A DNA stretch of 64,000 nucleotides, from positions 310,001 to 374,000 of the forward strand of contig JAZARR010000297.1 of assembly GCA_037389465.1 (NCBI GenBank). Reading direction: 5' to 3'. Each line of letters starts with the position of its first letter. Position 1 is the stretch's first letter. The notes below the pieces were generated by a model. It made no database searches, had not been told where the DNA came from, and saw only the letters and a list, made by a program, of their open reading frames with translations. This document shows positions 37,648 to 50,000 of the stretch, one piece after another. Origin of the DNA: Baylisascaris procyonis. Taxonomy: Eukaryota > Nematoda > Chromadorea > Rhabditida > Ascarididae. The position numbers were made by a program, and so were the translations under genes.

Positions 37648-37676
37648 GTTTTGATTGAGCGGCCGCCATTTAAAAC
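37648..37676. repeat. Weaker hairpin with GC loop (GAGCGGCCGCC)
   Basis: GTTTTGATT (37648-37656) pairs with ATTTAAAAC (37668-37676), with one wobble and one mismatch, around an 11-nt loop containing self-complementary GCGGCCGC. It lies between the two CCGCCGC hairpins and shares TTTAAA in an arm, so it may be a degenerate member of the same set. Confidence 0.4.
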
Positions 37677-37991
37677 GCGGTTTTTGTTTTCCACTATGAG
37701 GATTGCTATGAATTTTTTTTTAGGTGAATGCCTTTCATTGGTCTAGGTTTTTTCGGCAAATTTTCCAACTACTTTATTTTTTTCTTTTTTTTTTTTGTAT
37801 ATGCTAGTCACCTTTTTCCTTATATATGCCCTTGGGGGTTAATAATTATGAGGGAAATCTTTGAATGCTAACTCTTTTTTGGTTTTTTAGAATTGGTTTT
37901 TTCTAGAATTGTTTCATTCCAATAGAATTGTATTCTTTATTCTACAATGCTATTATCTCATGCGATTATTACGTTGTTACTTGCAGTCACT

Positions 37992-38025
37992 TGCAATTTA
38001 AACGTCCGCCGCCGTTTAAATTGCA
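37992..38025. repeat. 13-bp perfect hairpin with CCGCCGC loop
   Basis: TGCAATTTAAACG (37992-38004) pairs perfectly with CGTTTAAATTGCA (38013-38025) around the loop TCCGCCGC (38005-38012). Arms differ from those at 37196 while the loop core is the same. Confidence 0.8.
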
Positions 38026-41000
38026 CGTACTGTGTTTTATAGATTTTGTAATAGAGATGTTTTTAAATTTTAACACCATTGAAATGAATTGATATGAACC
38101 GAAATGTTTTTTTTTTTAAATATTTTTGAATAATGGAACCAACATTTTTGAGTTTGTAATATTTTATCGTGTTGCTTCTTTTATTCTTTATTTTTCCTTA
38201 AGTATATGCTGTTGTTTTTATAGCGGTGAGATAGATTTTTAAGGGTTGCGATGTTTTACATTACAATTTTTGATTGGCATAGTCTTAGAAGCATGCCATC
38301 CTAGTTGGGAGTCGCAAATGGAGCTGAGCTCATTGAGCTGGAGCTCATTGCTACAGCTTACAGCTGCACTCTCTGAAAGTGAACATTGGCAATTGGGGTG
38401 CCATCGTTCTATGCAAGAGTGCCAGCAAATAAACTCACTAATATGCAAAACACTGCATTTAGAGATGGAAATAGACATGGAACATTTAAAAAAAAGGTGA
38501 ATTAAACATTAATCTAAAGCAATTTTGGAGAGTACTAAATTCAATAGGATATTCTTATAAGGCAAGGAAAATATAAGATAAAAAACATTCACTTAAAAAT
38601 ATAGGAAAGAAAAAACAATAGTCAGATGATTTTCCGCAAGAAAACTTTCTCAGCTTTAATCATGAGAAGCATTATTTTCCCTAGTCGTTTCTATGGGAAT
38701 GATAGAGACGATTTATAAGCTAAGAAAGAGTGTAAATCGGGCATGGTAGAAATCAATTTTTTTTGCCGGCATTCTTAAGCTTATATTAGAAAGGCGCGAT
38801 GCAGAAGAAAATTCATAGAAATGGGCCGGTAAATGTCAATATCACTTCGATGATTGCTTTCGAACATTGGGATGGCCAAGAATTGCACCCGTCCTCTCCC
38901 ATAGCTCCAGCATCACACATGAATCGACTCCCCCCCATCCCCAGCTCGAAGCTATTGAATCCTTCACGATCAAAGACGTATCATGCTTTGGATGCATTAA
39001 AAATTAACGAAAAAAGAAACAACAGTCGTAGGTTTTCATTGTAGTAATGCAACGACTATGGAACCTACTCTTCATTGTGACACCTTAGGATATGCCTACG
39101 CCGATGGTAGTAAACCACTTCTGTGCTTTAGAAATTTTATAAAAGTTACTAAAATTTGATGGCATTTATTTATTTTTTTTATTTTTTTTTTTCTATTTTT
39201 TTTTTTGTTTTTGTCATAAAGCAATGGATATGAAAGTTATTTCTATAAGGTGATTTTTCTTGTTAACGTAGTGGGGCACCATTCCTATTTTATGAAGATC
39301 ACCTTAAATATGGCTCATTGGTTTTTTTGGAAAAGCACATTGGCTGTGTCATTTCAAGCACTCGTTTGTGCTTTCGATGTTTTCAGCGGTATAGATGCTT
39401 GCACTTATCTATGCTTTCTACTCTCATTGCGTTTAACCATAAGCGCAACCGACTGATTATTGTGATCTTTGATCAAAGAATACAATCGCAGCACTTCTTA
39501 TCGATGAGCTGTCTTGATTATGGTCGCGTTTGCATATGAATGTCAATTGAATTGATGCTTATTATAGATTGTAGAATCAAGATTCATCAGGCTCATTATT
39601 AGCAACGATTGCTTAACGTTTAGCACAAAGGTTGGCGATTTTTATAGGAAGGAAAGTCATTTCCTACACAAATTTGCAATAGAAGTTGCTGAAATCTTTA
39701 TGTTTCAAAGCAATGAACATATTAAAAATAAATAAAAATTTTAATTTTAACCACTTATATCTTCAAATAACTGCTCGCTCAATTATTTTCACTCATATCT
39801 TTAGAGGCTATTTGAAGTTATCAAATCAGCCAAAATGGCACAAAATAATTCATTCGACTAGTAAGCATCACGTTGCAAATTACGATCATTTTCATAATGA
39901 TATAGTCAAATTTCTGTCCTCTAATCATATTTTTTATTGATATTTGAATAAAATTCTTCGAAATTTAGAGGAATTTTTAGTGAATTTTTTTCGGAAAAGC
40001 TTATAATCATAAAAGAATTTGAAGTTGAAGATCGTTTTCTTATAAAATGCCTCATATTTTTATCTCTTCGTAAACGTTTGCACCATTATTTAGCATATTG
40101 CTATTGTTGGATAGGACCCATCGTTTTCCATTCTTAGCCGAATCAACGATTTTCTATGCTTTCTTTTCTCTCATTCAATGCATTTCCAATATATGAAACC
40201 GATAATGGTGAACATTATTAGTGAAATATGCAAAAAATTCCATCCGTTCAATTACTAACCAACCTACAATCCTATACACCAATATAAAATGATAATTTCT
40301 TTTAGGGAATTACATTAAAAAATTCATAAATAATGTTTGAGTTTATTTCACTTGAAAATGTCGAAAAAAAATATAAAAATTTGAATCTTCTCTATCGACG
40401 AACATATAAGCATATATAAAACGATTTTTCGATTCCGCATATATACCAACGATTCGCTTCCGTATGGAAATTGAGAAAAAATATGCACTGATATTATTAT
40501 TTTTTTGCATATTCATGCAACGGATTTGATCTTGATCTGAGAACGCAAAATGCTAAATTATATAATAGATCAATCTCATTTAGGCTGTTTTTTTTTTTCA
40601 TTTAAAGTTGAATTATTGAATTATTTCCTAATTTAGGTATTTTGGTATCTAAAAAATATTCCAAGATCAACGATCTTTATACTTCGAAGTGGAAAGTATA
40701 TCGATAGGTAAATTGATATGCCACTGAATTTATTGCTAATTATCAACAAAATGGCGCCGCAGTACAATCGAAAACGCAAACAACCAATTGCTATCGAATA
40801 TTGCTTTGGTCGAGTTTTTTTTTTTTTTTCAAAGATCGTAAACTTCATAATATTGCACAGAGGTATTAAATTTGATTGACAAATTGCAATGAGCATTGAA
40901 TAATAGCAATATAATTTTGCATTTTTTGCCGCATTTCTAAAGATGCATTGCAACGAATGCTTTGCTTTTTTTTTGCATATATGCTAATTTTGATTTGTTT

Positions 41001-44000
41001 GCAAAGAATGAAAGTATGAAATAAATTTTATTCAACTAGTCGATTGAGTGCGAGCAAAAAAAAAAAAAGAAACGAATTTTTATACGAGACGAATTGCACA
41101 ACTACCTGGTCATTTATTGCAAATGCATTTGAATATATTTGAATAAATAATTCGCTGAAAATTGATACAATCGACTATCATTGAGCTAGATAACACAACA
41201 GTACATCTCGTAGAGTACGTTTGTCTTCCACTTTTGTATTCCTCCTCAATTTTAATTAACGAGGGTATCACTTTCATTTCCACTTTCCTCCAATAACCTA
41301 AACTTTTCAATATTTTATTATTTTTACTTACTTTTTTAAGAACAGCAATTTTCTGAGTCTCTTTCAATCATTGCGTTGAAACTAAGAAAATTTTCTGCGG
41401 TCAAAATTACGCTCATATCGCAAAAAATATTCGATTCAACTTGCATTTTCTAATTGATATCGAATAGCTCCCGTTGAGGTCGTATCTATCTGAACGTTGA
41501 TTCTGCTCAAAGATAAATATTTTGCTCTTGATCCGGCTCGCTTTTTTTGTCTATCAATTGTACCAACCAATCATTTCAGACCTCAATTCACGATTTTATA
41601 ACCTCAGGTTCTGGATTATGAAATCGAAATTTTCGAAAAAAAGTTTTAAAAAAAATTTTTTCCGATATTCTTCAAAAAAATGACTAAAAACGCCCACGCA
41701 TTTTTCGCATTATTTAACTGCAATACTTTTTAAATGAATTTGCCGTATTTATTTCATATGCAAATCATTAAAATTATTCACTATATTACAATGCAATAAT
41801 ATAAAATAATTTATGAATTATTTATTTGCATATGGAATATTCGAGAAGTAATAATAATAAATAATAACGAAAAAAGCACACATTAATGATAAGATTATTT
41901 GATAGTGAATTAAGATGGAAATAATCATACGACTCTTTCAACGACATTGTTTATCGCTCTCTTCAATCAACAATATACCGTAAGCAATTCCCATAGAAAA
42001 ATTGCAAAAACAAATTTATAATCGAAGAGATAAATTTAGCGATAAAATTCGTTAAGCAACGTTTCTTTCGACTATTTGTGCCCATTTGATTTCAATTAAA
42101 TATCAATTTGCATGACGAATCATTATTCATTTAAAAATTTTTCATGCATAATATTCAGATTTAAATTTATCTATGAATACTCTTAATTTTTTTTTTGTTT
42201 TTTTTTTTAAAGAATATTTCTATGCTCATCAAAATTAGCTCCATTAGACAATCGAAATTGCGATTTTTAGAAGTTATTTCGAACGTCTTCAACAATACAA
42301 ATTATAGTCTGTAATCATTGAGATATAGGTATTTTTTTGGTGAAGTTTATTTAGTTTTTTTCACCGAATTATTTTGGAATAATTGCACTCAATTATGGTC
42401 GATCCCCTCATTGTGTAATATAAGGGATATATAAAATAGTTTAAAAATACTTCATTCATTTGACGTTTCATAAGCATTTCCTCTGATGCTATCGAACATC
42501 ATTTAAAGATTCTCATTCTTGAAATTTTATATTACGATGAAAGTTTTATATTACTTCCCATCAACAAAAAAGTTTTTTTTTTTTGAAAAAAGCTAATAAA
42601 TTAAAATTATAAATTGAAAACCGAATTTATTATCTATTATCTACAAAAAAATAGATTTTTTTTTAATTTCATAAAATCGTTTTGAGTTTAAATTGAGTAA
42701 TTAATTAACTAATTGGAACTTATAACGGAAACACTTACCATGAAGAATGGTGGAAAAAACTTACGATCGATGCAACTTATCGATATTTTATCAATAAAAT
42801 TTTTATATAATTGTCGTTAAAAAATTTTTGATCTTTTTTCTTGCATCGTCTAATAATTTGTTAGATTGCCGTTTGCATATGGAACTAATACCGTTTTTAG
42901 TCCCTTAACGAGTGTTATTGAACGTGATAACGATTGTGCTGCGCAATAAAAATACATCGACCAAATGATCAACAACACTATATACGTTTATATGACTATC
43001 ACGCCGTTACGCGTATATCGGTCATGAAAATAACCAATAAATAAAAAAAATATGCGAATTGTTCACGAGCTGCATAATTTTTCTAAAGTGTGGATTTTTT
43101 TATTTATTTATTGAAAATTCTAATAAAGTTAGCATCGAATTGAAATTTTTTTGCATATGACTTTGAATTGCAGGTATTTTTTAAATACTGCAAAAATATT
43201 CAGATATACTTGTAATGTAAGATAGTTTGATACATTGAGGATCAAAGAATAGCGTCGAGATCCCTCGCCCATAAAATGCTCTGCTCTTCAGCGTTCTACG
43301 ACTCTCGTGGCTTTCGAAGTTCGAGAACTTCGGTCCTACATCTGCCTTCAGCCCTTAAACCCGAATTTGTTCTATTGTAGTCGTAGCACATGCGAAATAG
43401 CGATGCCATCTTCGACTCGTTTGCATTTTACTTCAGTCAGACGACGCAAAACATCCTTCTTGGTTGATTATGTCGCATAGTGGCTGGAGGACATCGTACC
43501 TTGGTGTCCTCAAAGACAAAGTCACCCATTAAGGAAAAACGTCAACCTCGAGCCTTCTATCAATCACATATCGTTAATTCTGTAGTTTGTACATTGGTGC
43601 AGATGCACAGTTTTTCAAGAAAGATACAAAGCAGAAGGCATTTCCATACTTTATATAATGACAGTGATGTCTACAAATTGATCAAAAAAAAAAATGTTAT
43701 CTATAAAATTTTACATCCAGACGGACTCTGATTTTTATATTCCATTTGAACAATAATTTTTGATATGGGGAATAATCTTGGAGGTTTTTAATCTCGGATG
43801 CCTTGGCAAAGAATGATATTAATGTTCATTATCAAATGCTTAAAAAGTAATCCTAGAGTGACCTCAAGTTAAAATCCCTCCATCTGAAGCATTTCGACAC
43901 GATACACCTACATAGTAAAAAATAACCTAATACACCTATATATAGATACACCTATATATATATATATAGTAAATGCGTAGTTGTTAGAAAAGCACATAGG

Positions 44001-45065
44001 AAGTGAAAAAAATTTATGAAGTCTATACGTAAATTTTGATGGTTTCAGCCAGCTGAAAGAGTTCCAGCTCTTCAAATCAATATCTATGCGCGAATAGAAT
44101 TCACATTAGCAATGACTGCAAGCATGAACGTTGATAAAAGTCTACAGTACAAGTGAACCCTTTACAAGCACAAAAATTTGTATCTATTTTATTGTTACGA
44201 TGTAATGACGATGTACAGTGTCAAGCACGAAACTGATATCAATGAGGGGTTGCAAAAAAGCATCGAATAGGCTGCTTAGTGATAAGCCTATAGGTCCCCA
44301 TTCACGGCATTCGTTCATTCCGCCTGCTCATTGCGCGGTCTGTAATCTTCAAGCCGTGTTTCCTCTCTTTGCTGTCTGCGCTCAACTTTATTAACGTCGT
44401 ACAAAGTTCACTCGGTATGCCGATTAGATTGATATACACTTTATATCCTCTATAAATCTATGCATTTGTTCATGTTTGTACCTTTCTGGGAATGCACATT
44501 GAAGAAATTAAATAATTTCGATGGTAGATTCATAAATAAAAAGAATTGCTTCATTTATGATCTCATATACGCTTTCTTAGAGCTGATTTAATAACGATAG
44601 ATGATGCTATCGTTGATGGTTTATGTAAAACTGTGAAAAATTTTTCAATTGAAATAGTTAAATCGACTAATATTTGGAGGAAATATTTATTTAAAAAAAA
44701 AAATTACTGAGAAATTGTCCATGAATATTATCGATGGTCATCAGCTATGATGTGAAAAAAAAAACGGAATCTTAATAGGGTAGAAATTATAGAAACTTAG
44801 AAAAATTTTAATTCTCTATGCATAACCAAGAATCGCAGAAATATGTTTTTTTAAAAATTGGCATGATATGCGTGCGCTTTTACATTTCTCTCATCTAACA
44901 AGCCAATTTTATAAATCACCAAAATAATGCATCTTTACTTGCGCTAATAATGTCACCCATACAAACGTTCTAAAGAATAAACCTTCTGCAATCAACATCG
45001 CTACAACAATACAAATGCAACCATTGCAAAATAATTTTCGAACGTGATAGATAAACGTCGAATAC

Positions 45066-45073
45066 TATATAAG
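45066..45073 (+). promoter_or_regulatory. Candidate TATA box upstream of npa-1
   Basis: CTATATAAGACG at 45065-45076 resembles CTATATAAAGACG at 33499-33511. It lies about 1.9 kb upstream of the npa-1 SL acceptor, so if real it implies a long outron or a separate transcript. Confidence 0.25.
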
Positions 45074-46775
45074 ACGTCGCCAACAGTATATATTCAACCA
45101 TCAAATTTCTTAACTCTATCCGTACCAATTCCCGAATTGAACTAGTGAATAGTCAGGTCCCCACACATATGTTGCAGAGTCACGAACTTGCGCTGCACTA
45201 AGTTTCGCAGACACAAATTTACATATGCGTATAAAATACTCAATAATAAAATATAAATAATGAACGCAGATAACAGGATAGAATCATATGAGAATAGAGG
45301 CAAAATATAATTGTTATATTTTTGATTTATAGAATTATTTTTTTTACTGAAAAGAATTTTTTTTTTTTTTGAAAAAATTTTTATTAAGTAACATACGCAC
45401 TTAATTACATAAATTAGATACTTATAATTTTAATATGCCTATTAATTACCATTAAAACATTTAAATTCTTCTACTTGTCAAACTTTCTAATATGGACGGA
45501 GTTTTAGTTATGGTACTATGGAAGTCCCCTATAAACGTCGAAAATAAGAGCTTTTGATAATAAAGTTTATTGCCGCAAAGATCAGAATTCTGTGTTGAAT
45601 ATGCGATTAGATCAAAACTTACATAGGAAAGGGATGGTAATACGACTGATAAGAACTGCAATCTTATCAACTAGAATGCTTCTACAGATCACCTACATAT
45701 TGATGCTGATTATTGTGTTCATTTGACTCCGAATCGGTTGGTTGGCGTTGGAAGACGTAGGAGGCCAATTGATAAGAATCGTGGGAGGCCAATCGCTAAA
45801 CGAAAAGGTGCACCTTCAAGGCACCATCAAAATATTTTCACTTCTTTTTCTTAGGGTTACCATTTTATCAATGTTATCAGCACTCAGCAACTCCTTGACC
45901 TATTTCTACTTCGTTAATCTATCGCGCCTGAGTTGCTAAATATGAACTATTCATTAATTGTTATAACCTGTCTCTTGTTAATCATTATAAGCATAGTCAT
46001 TTTCTTTGTTTATTCTTGTCTAAGCCGAACCATTATTCCTTTTTACTTTACTGCTTTTTGTTACTTTACTACTTTAACATCTATTACTTTACTGTTACTT
46101 ATCAAATTTATTTCTTTTTATTTATTTAATATGTACTCATAACTTGAAGCAAGCATGTGATAGCGTTACTCGGCAAAATTATGAACTCAATGATGAAAAT
46201 GTTTGTTTGTTTGGATAGCTGAAATAGCCTTCTTGTCCAAACTCTCGAGCCATTTCTGCACTTGTAATAGCACATGTAACTATTCATGATAAATACTAAA
46301 TCAGACAGCATAGGTTTTCATTATCAAATCAATTTTCATTATATTTCACTATAACTTGCTGCGTTTAGTCGATGCACTATTGGGTAGCGCAGACTAGGGA
46401 TGGAATGATTTTCCAACTACGTATAGGGGATGTGGGATTTTATAGGAGCATTTTAAGTTGTATCTATGATGCTTTTGCGATATAATCTAAAGCACTCAAT
46501 ATACTCGTTAATTTCTATGAAAGCTAACTATATTCTTTAAAAAAAAAATCTATTCTCCCTTCACTTTTCAATGATTGCACCTTCTTCTCTTCATAATGGA
46601 TCCTTCTCTTATGTCATTGAATTAGAAAAATAACTTGTTTCACATATATCCGGAAGCTTATAAATTGCTTTTAATACTTTCGTTCAAAGCAACATTTTTA
46701 ATTCCACTCAGAGTCCCATAGGACTACACATTGTCAGATTGCCCCACAGAATAATGTTTTTTTTTGATACAAATG

Positions 46776-46841
46776 CGGTTCCCTTAGGGTAGAGAAACAA
46801 ACTCTGCCTTTCCCTTAGGGTAGAAGTGCCACACTCTGTAG
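46776..46841. repeat. Two ~33-bp imperfect repeats upstream of npa-1
   Basis: TTCCCTTAGGGTAGA occurs twice, 31 bp apart, each followed by an ACTCTG. CCCT and AGGG form a short palindrome. The pair lies about 145-210 bp upstream of the SL acceptor, so it could be cis-regulatory. CTATC (GATA-type) motifs occur at 46889-46900. Confidence 0.5.
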
Positions 46842-46979
46842 TTCTCTAGGCAATACTACAACACCGATTGGTCATAGACTATCGACTATCGGGTGCTGAC
46901 TATTCAAGAACATAGCATCACATGTCACGCACTTGGTAATCATTAAGCGATATTCAAAGGGTGCTCATTTTCAATAATC

Positions 46980-46986
46980 CTTTCAG
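46980..46986 (+). promoter_or_regulatory. Probable spliced-leader trans-splice acceptor of npa-1
   Basis: CTTTCAG ends 29 nt before the ATG at 47016, after a pyrimidine-rich stretch. It matches the nematode acceptor consensus and no plausible upstream coding exon joins it. An SL-capped mRNA with a 29-nt residual leader is inferred. Confidence 0.6.
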
Positions 46987-47015
46987 CACAGGTTCACGAA
47001 GATCCATTAACCACA

Positions 47016-50000
47016 ATGAATCTGTGGCAGCTTGCGTGGCTGTCGCTAATGCTTGGATGCGTTCTTGCACGTCCGGTAGGTGGAATTCATTTTTCCACCT
47101 TTTTTTGACAACTCATTTGGTTCATTTCGTTGAATAAACTAAAGATTTCGAAAGAGAAATAAGATGTTTTCCTGATGACAACCTAAAATTTAGCTTGCAA
47201 ACGGGACTTTGTTTAAGAGTGGGAGAGGGGATTGGTGACAGATGGGTGTTTATAAAACCTAATATAAAAGTATTTTTTTAATGTTGTCATAAGCTGGAAA
47301 CAAGAGAAATTAAATAACTTTTGGTTGTTCCATCTCTGATCCATCTAAAATGAATGAATAATGACTAAAGAAAAAATTTCTTTGAGAATATGAAGTTTCG
47401 AGGCAACCGCAATCACTCAAAAAAATTTTTTTCCCATCTCTTCGTGAATACCTGTCATCTTTTCTCTACTCATAGACTTACTTATAAATTTTGATTGATT
47501 GTTACGGGAAAATTTTGGTTATCATTAACCATTAGACTTGTATTATCTATCATATATAATATAAATTACAATTTTTTGTTCTTCTTATCTCATTTTCATT
47601 CAGTTTCAAAATCGAAACAGCAATCACGGAATTGCATCAGCATTCGACGCATAAATCTTTGAATCGAATAGAATTAACGATAAAATAATTAACATAGGTG
47701 AATAGTATATAAAAATATTGAAAATATTGTCTATCTGCCCGCAAATTTAGATATGACGCTTACCTATCGCAAATTTAGAACCTTTAAATAGAACGAAAAG
47801 TTAACAAACTCGTTGAGTGCCATTTTGCAGTTTCTTTTCTTCTTAATGAAAAATTTTACAAATGTCAAGTAAAAATGTAAAAAAAAAAATTCAGCCAAGT
47901 CATAGCGAAAGTGTTGATACGGTAAGGACGATTGCAAACGCTGAAGATGGTGATTTATCAAAGAAGATCCGAAACGCCCAATGGGAGGTTGATGCAGAGC
48001 GGGAAATGAGCGTCGGCTTATTTGATTTCTTTGGCAGGTAAATATCGCTTAGAAAACATTTAACTGCTAAACTTTTCATAGTAAATTAGTAAAGTAATTA
48101 ATTATTTCTCCGTTAAATGCACTAAATTAATATCTAATTCTCTCAATGAATAAAAGTTGACTTAATTTTTTTTCCATTCGTTTAATGGCTAATTAACATG
48201 AAAGATGAATCATATAAGTCAATTATTATAGAAATTTTAAATGAATTTTTTAGTATTAGTAGTATTTCAAATCCCATCTATAACGTAAGCAACCGCATAT
48301 TAACATAGGTGAACAGTATAATAAAATGTCGAAAATGTTGCTTATATGTCCGAAATTTAGATGTTATTTAGCTGTCGCAAATTTAGAACCAAATGCAAAA
48401 ATGATTCAATGATCAAACTTTCAGTGATGATTGAATCTTTTGCAAGGAAAGTGAAGTTGAAAGGGATCAATTGATGCTTTGATCATAAATCATCTCATAT
48501 CTGAGCAAAAATAAGCGTATAAAATGGTTTTCTTCAGTGTTTCTAAATATTATTGGTAGATAAGCGAGTATAATGATTTAAAAAAATTTACAGCTAACAT
48601 ATTTCCTTATTGATTTCTAACTCTTTCAATGCAAAAAAAGTTGTAGTAAAAGAAATATCTCTCATTTCAGAAGTTCAAGGCGTCGAAGAAGTTTTGAATT
48701 GCATGATTGGATGACAGAGCAACAGAAACAAGAAATTCGTAACGTAAAAACTTCTTCAAATATCTAGTTTTTTTCCTATAGCTTATCGCTAATTTTCAAT
48801 TATATTATTACTGCTGAAAAATTTCATATGTTTCGAAACCGCTATACGTCTCTTATAGAAGCGAATTCGCTTAAATTTCTAGATTCCCGAATTGAAATTT
48901 ATTAATGGGCGGCTGAAGAACCAATCTGGGATTCGGGATCTTACAAAACCAGTAGTGATTAGCCATCGACTATATAACACTGACTCTTGGCACGTCAATC
49001 ATTTTAAGGTATTTGGTGGCTTACATATCTGTTGCTTTTATTAACGAGAATTTTTAAGAAAAAGCTGCTTCTTATAGTTAATAGTGATCTTATTCCAAAA
49101 GTAAATCTTATCTGAAATAAAAATGATTGAAATTATTGAAATTTGCAGATGGAAAGCTCTAATGCAACACCATTGGATATAAAGAAAAAGCTTGTCGAAT
49201 TTTTTGAAAAACTTCCTCCACAAACAAAAGAGACATGGAATGCGAGATATAAAGATCAATGCGCTGAATGGATCAAGAAGGTGAGCAAGATGAGCATAAA
49301 TTTTTACATCAAACAACAATAAGAATAAAACAATTTATAAATGCTTCATTCATCATAGTTTCTTTCTTAATAGCTTTTTGTATGTTTGAAATTAATCTTA
49401 TCCATAGTAATATAATCTATTTTATAGTGTTCACAATTATTCATAATAAAAGCATATTAAATAAAATTGCTTATAGAAAAGGAAATTTTGTAATTAATCT
49501 GAACAGCAAAAATATGTATATTTTTAGAAATTTAATAATGAATACAATTTATGCAAATTTTTTATGTTTCATTGCTAGAAAAAGCAATAGCATTTAAGAA
49601 AGAAAATCGGCTAAAGCATTACTTGAATTAAATGATATTTTAATATGAAATATCCGTTTATTTATGAAAAAAAAAAGAGAAATAACATTGATATTGTGTT
49701 TAAGGTGGCTAGTGAGGAGGAAATCGCTGAGCTGAAAAACTTGAAAGAAAAGAAGGATTTCGATACAATGCATGCAAAATTGGCTGAATATAAAGCTAGA
49801 CTAAGCGAAGAGGATAGAGCAAAAGTGGATCTATGGAAGGTGAGTATCCTGAAAAATTTATTAAATAAATTCGAAACTAAAAGTTAAAAACTTATAGAGA
49901 TTTTCAATAATAGTTATTGAGAAGTAACATTTCAGAGGGTACTTAGTACGGTTGGGCAAATCTATTTGCTGATTTGGTAGACTAGTATATTCTTAGCAGG

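Larger units (their letters stand above)
38030..46979. other. Intergenic region upstream of npa-1
   Basis: Very AT-rich with no gene I can support. GC-richer patches occur at 38240-38500 (open on both strands), 38790-39050 and 43250-43640; each has short ORFs but no known domain. The proximal 250 bp before npa-1 probably contains its regulatory elements. Confidence 0.5.

Noticed and set aside
38246..38500. 84-codon plus-strand ORF with a hydrophobic start
   Set aside because: Both strands are open, the DNA is made of short internal GAGCTC repeats, and no splice partners or known domain were found.
47604..47660. Possible npa-1 exon after a TTCAG at 47602
   Set aside because: In the phase required by exon 1 it meets TAA within 17 codons, while 47895 gives a clean continuation into the propeptide.
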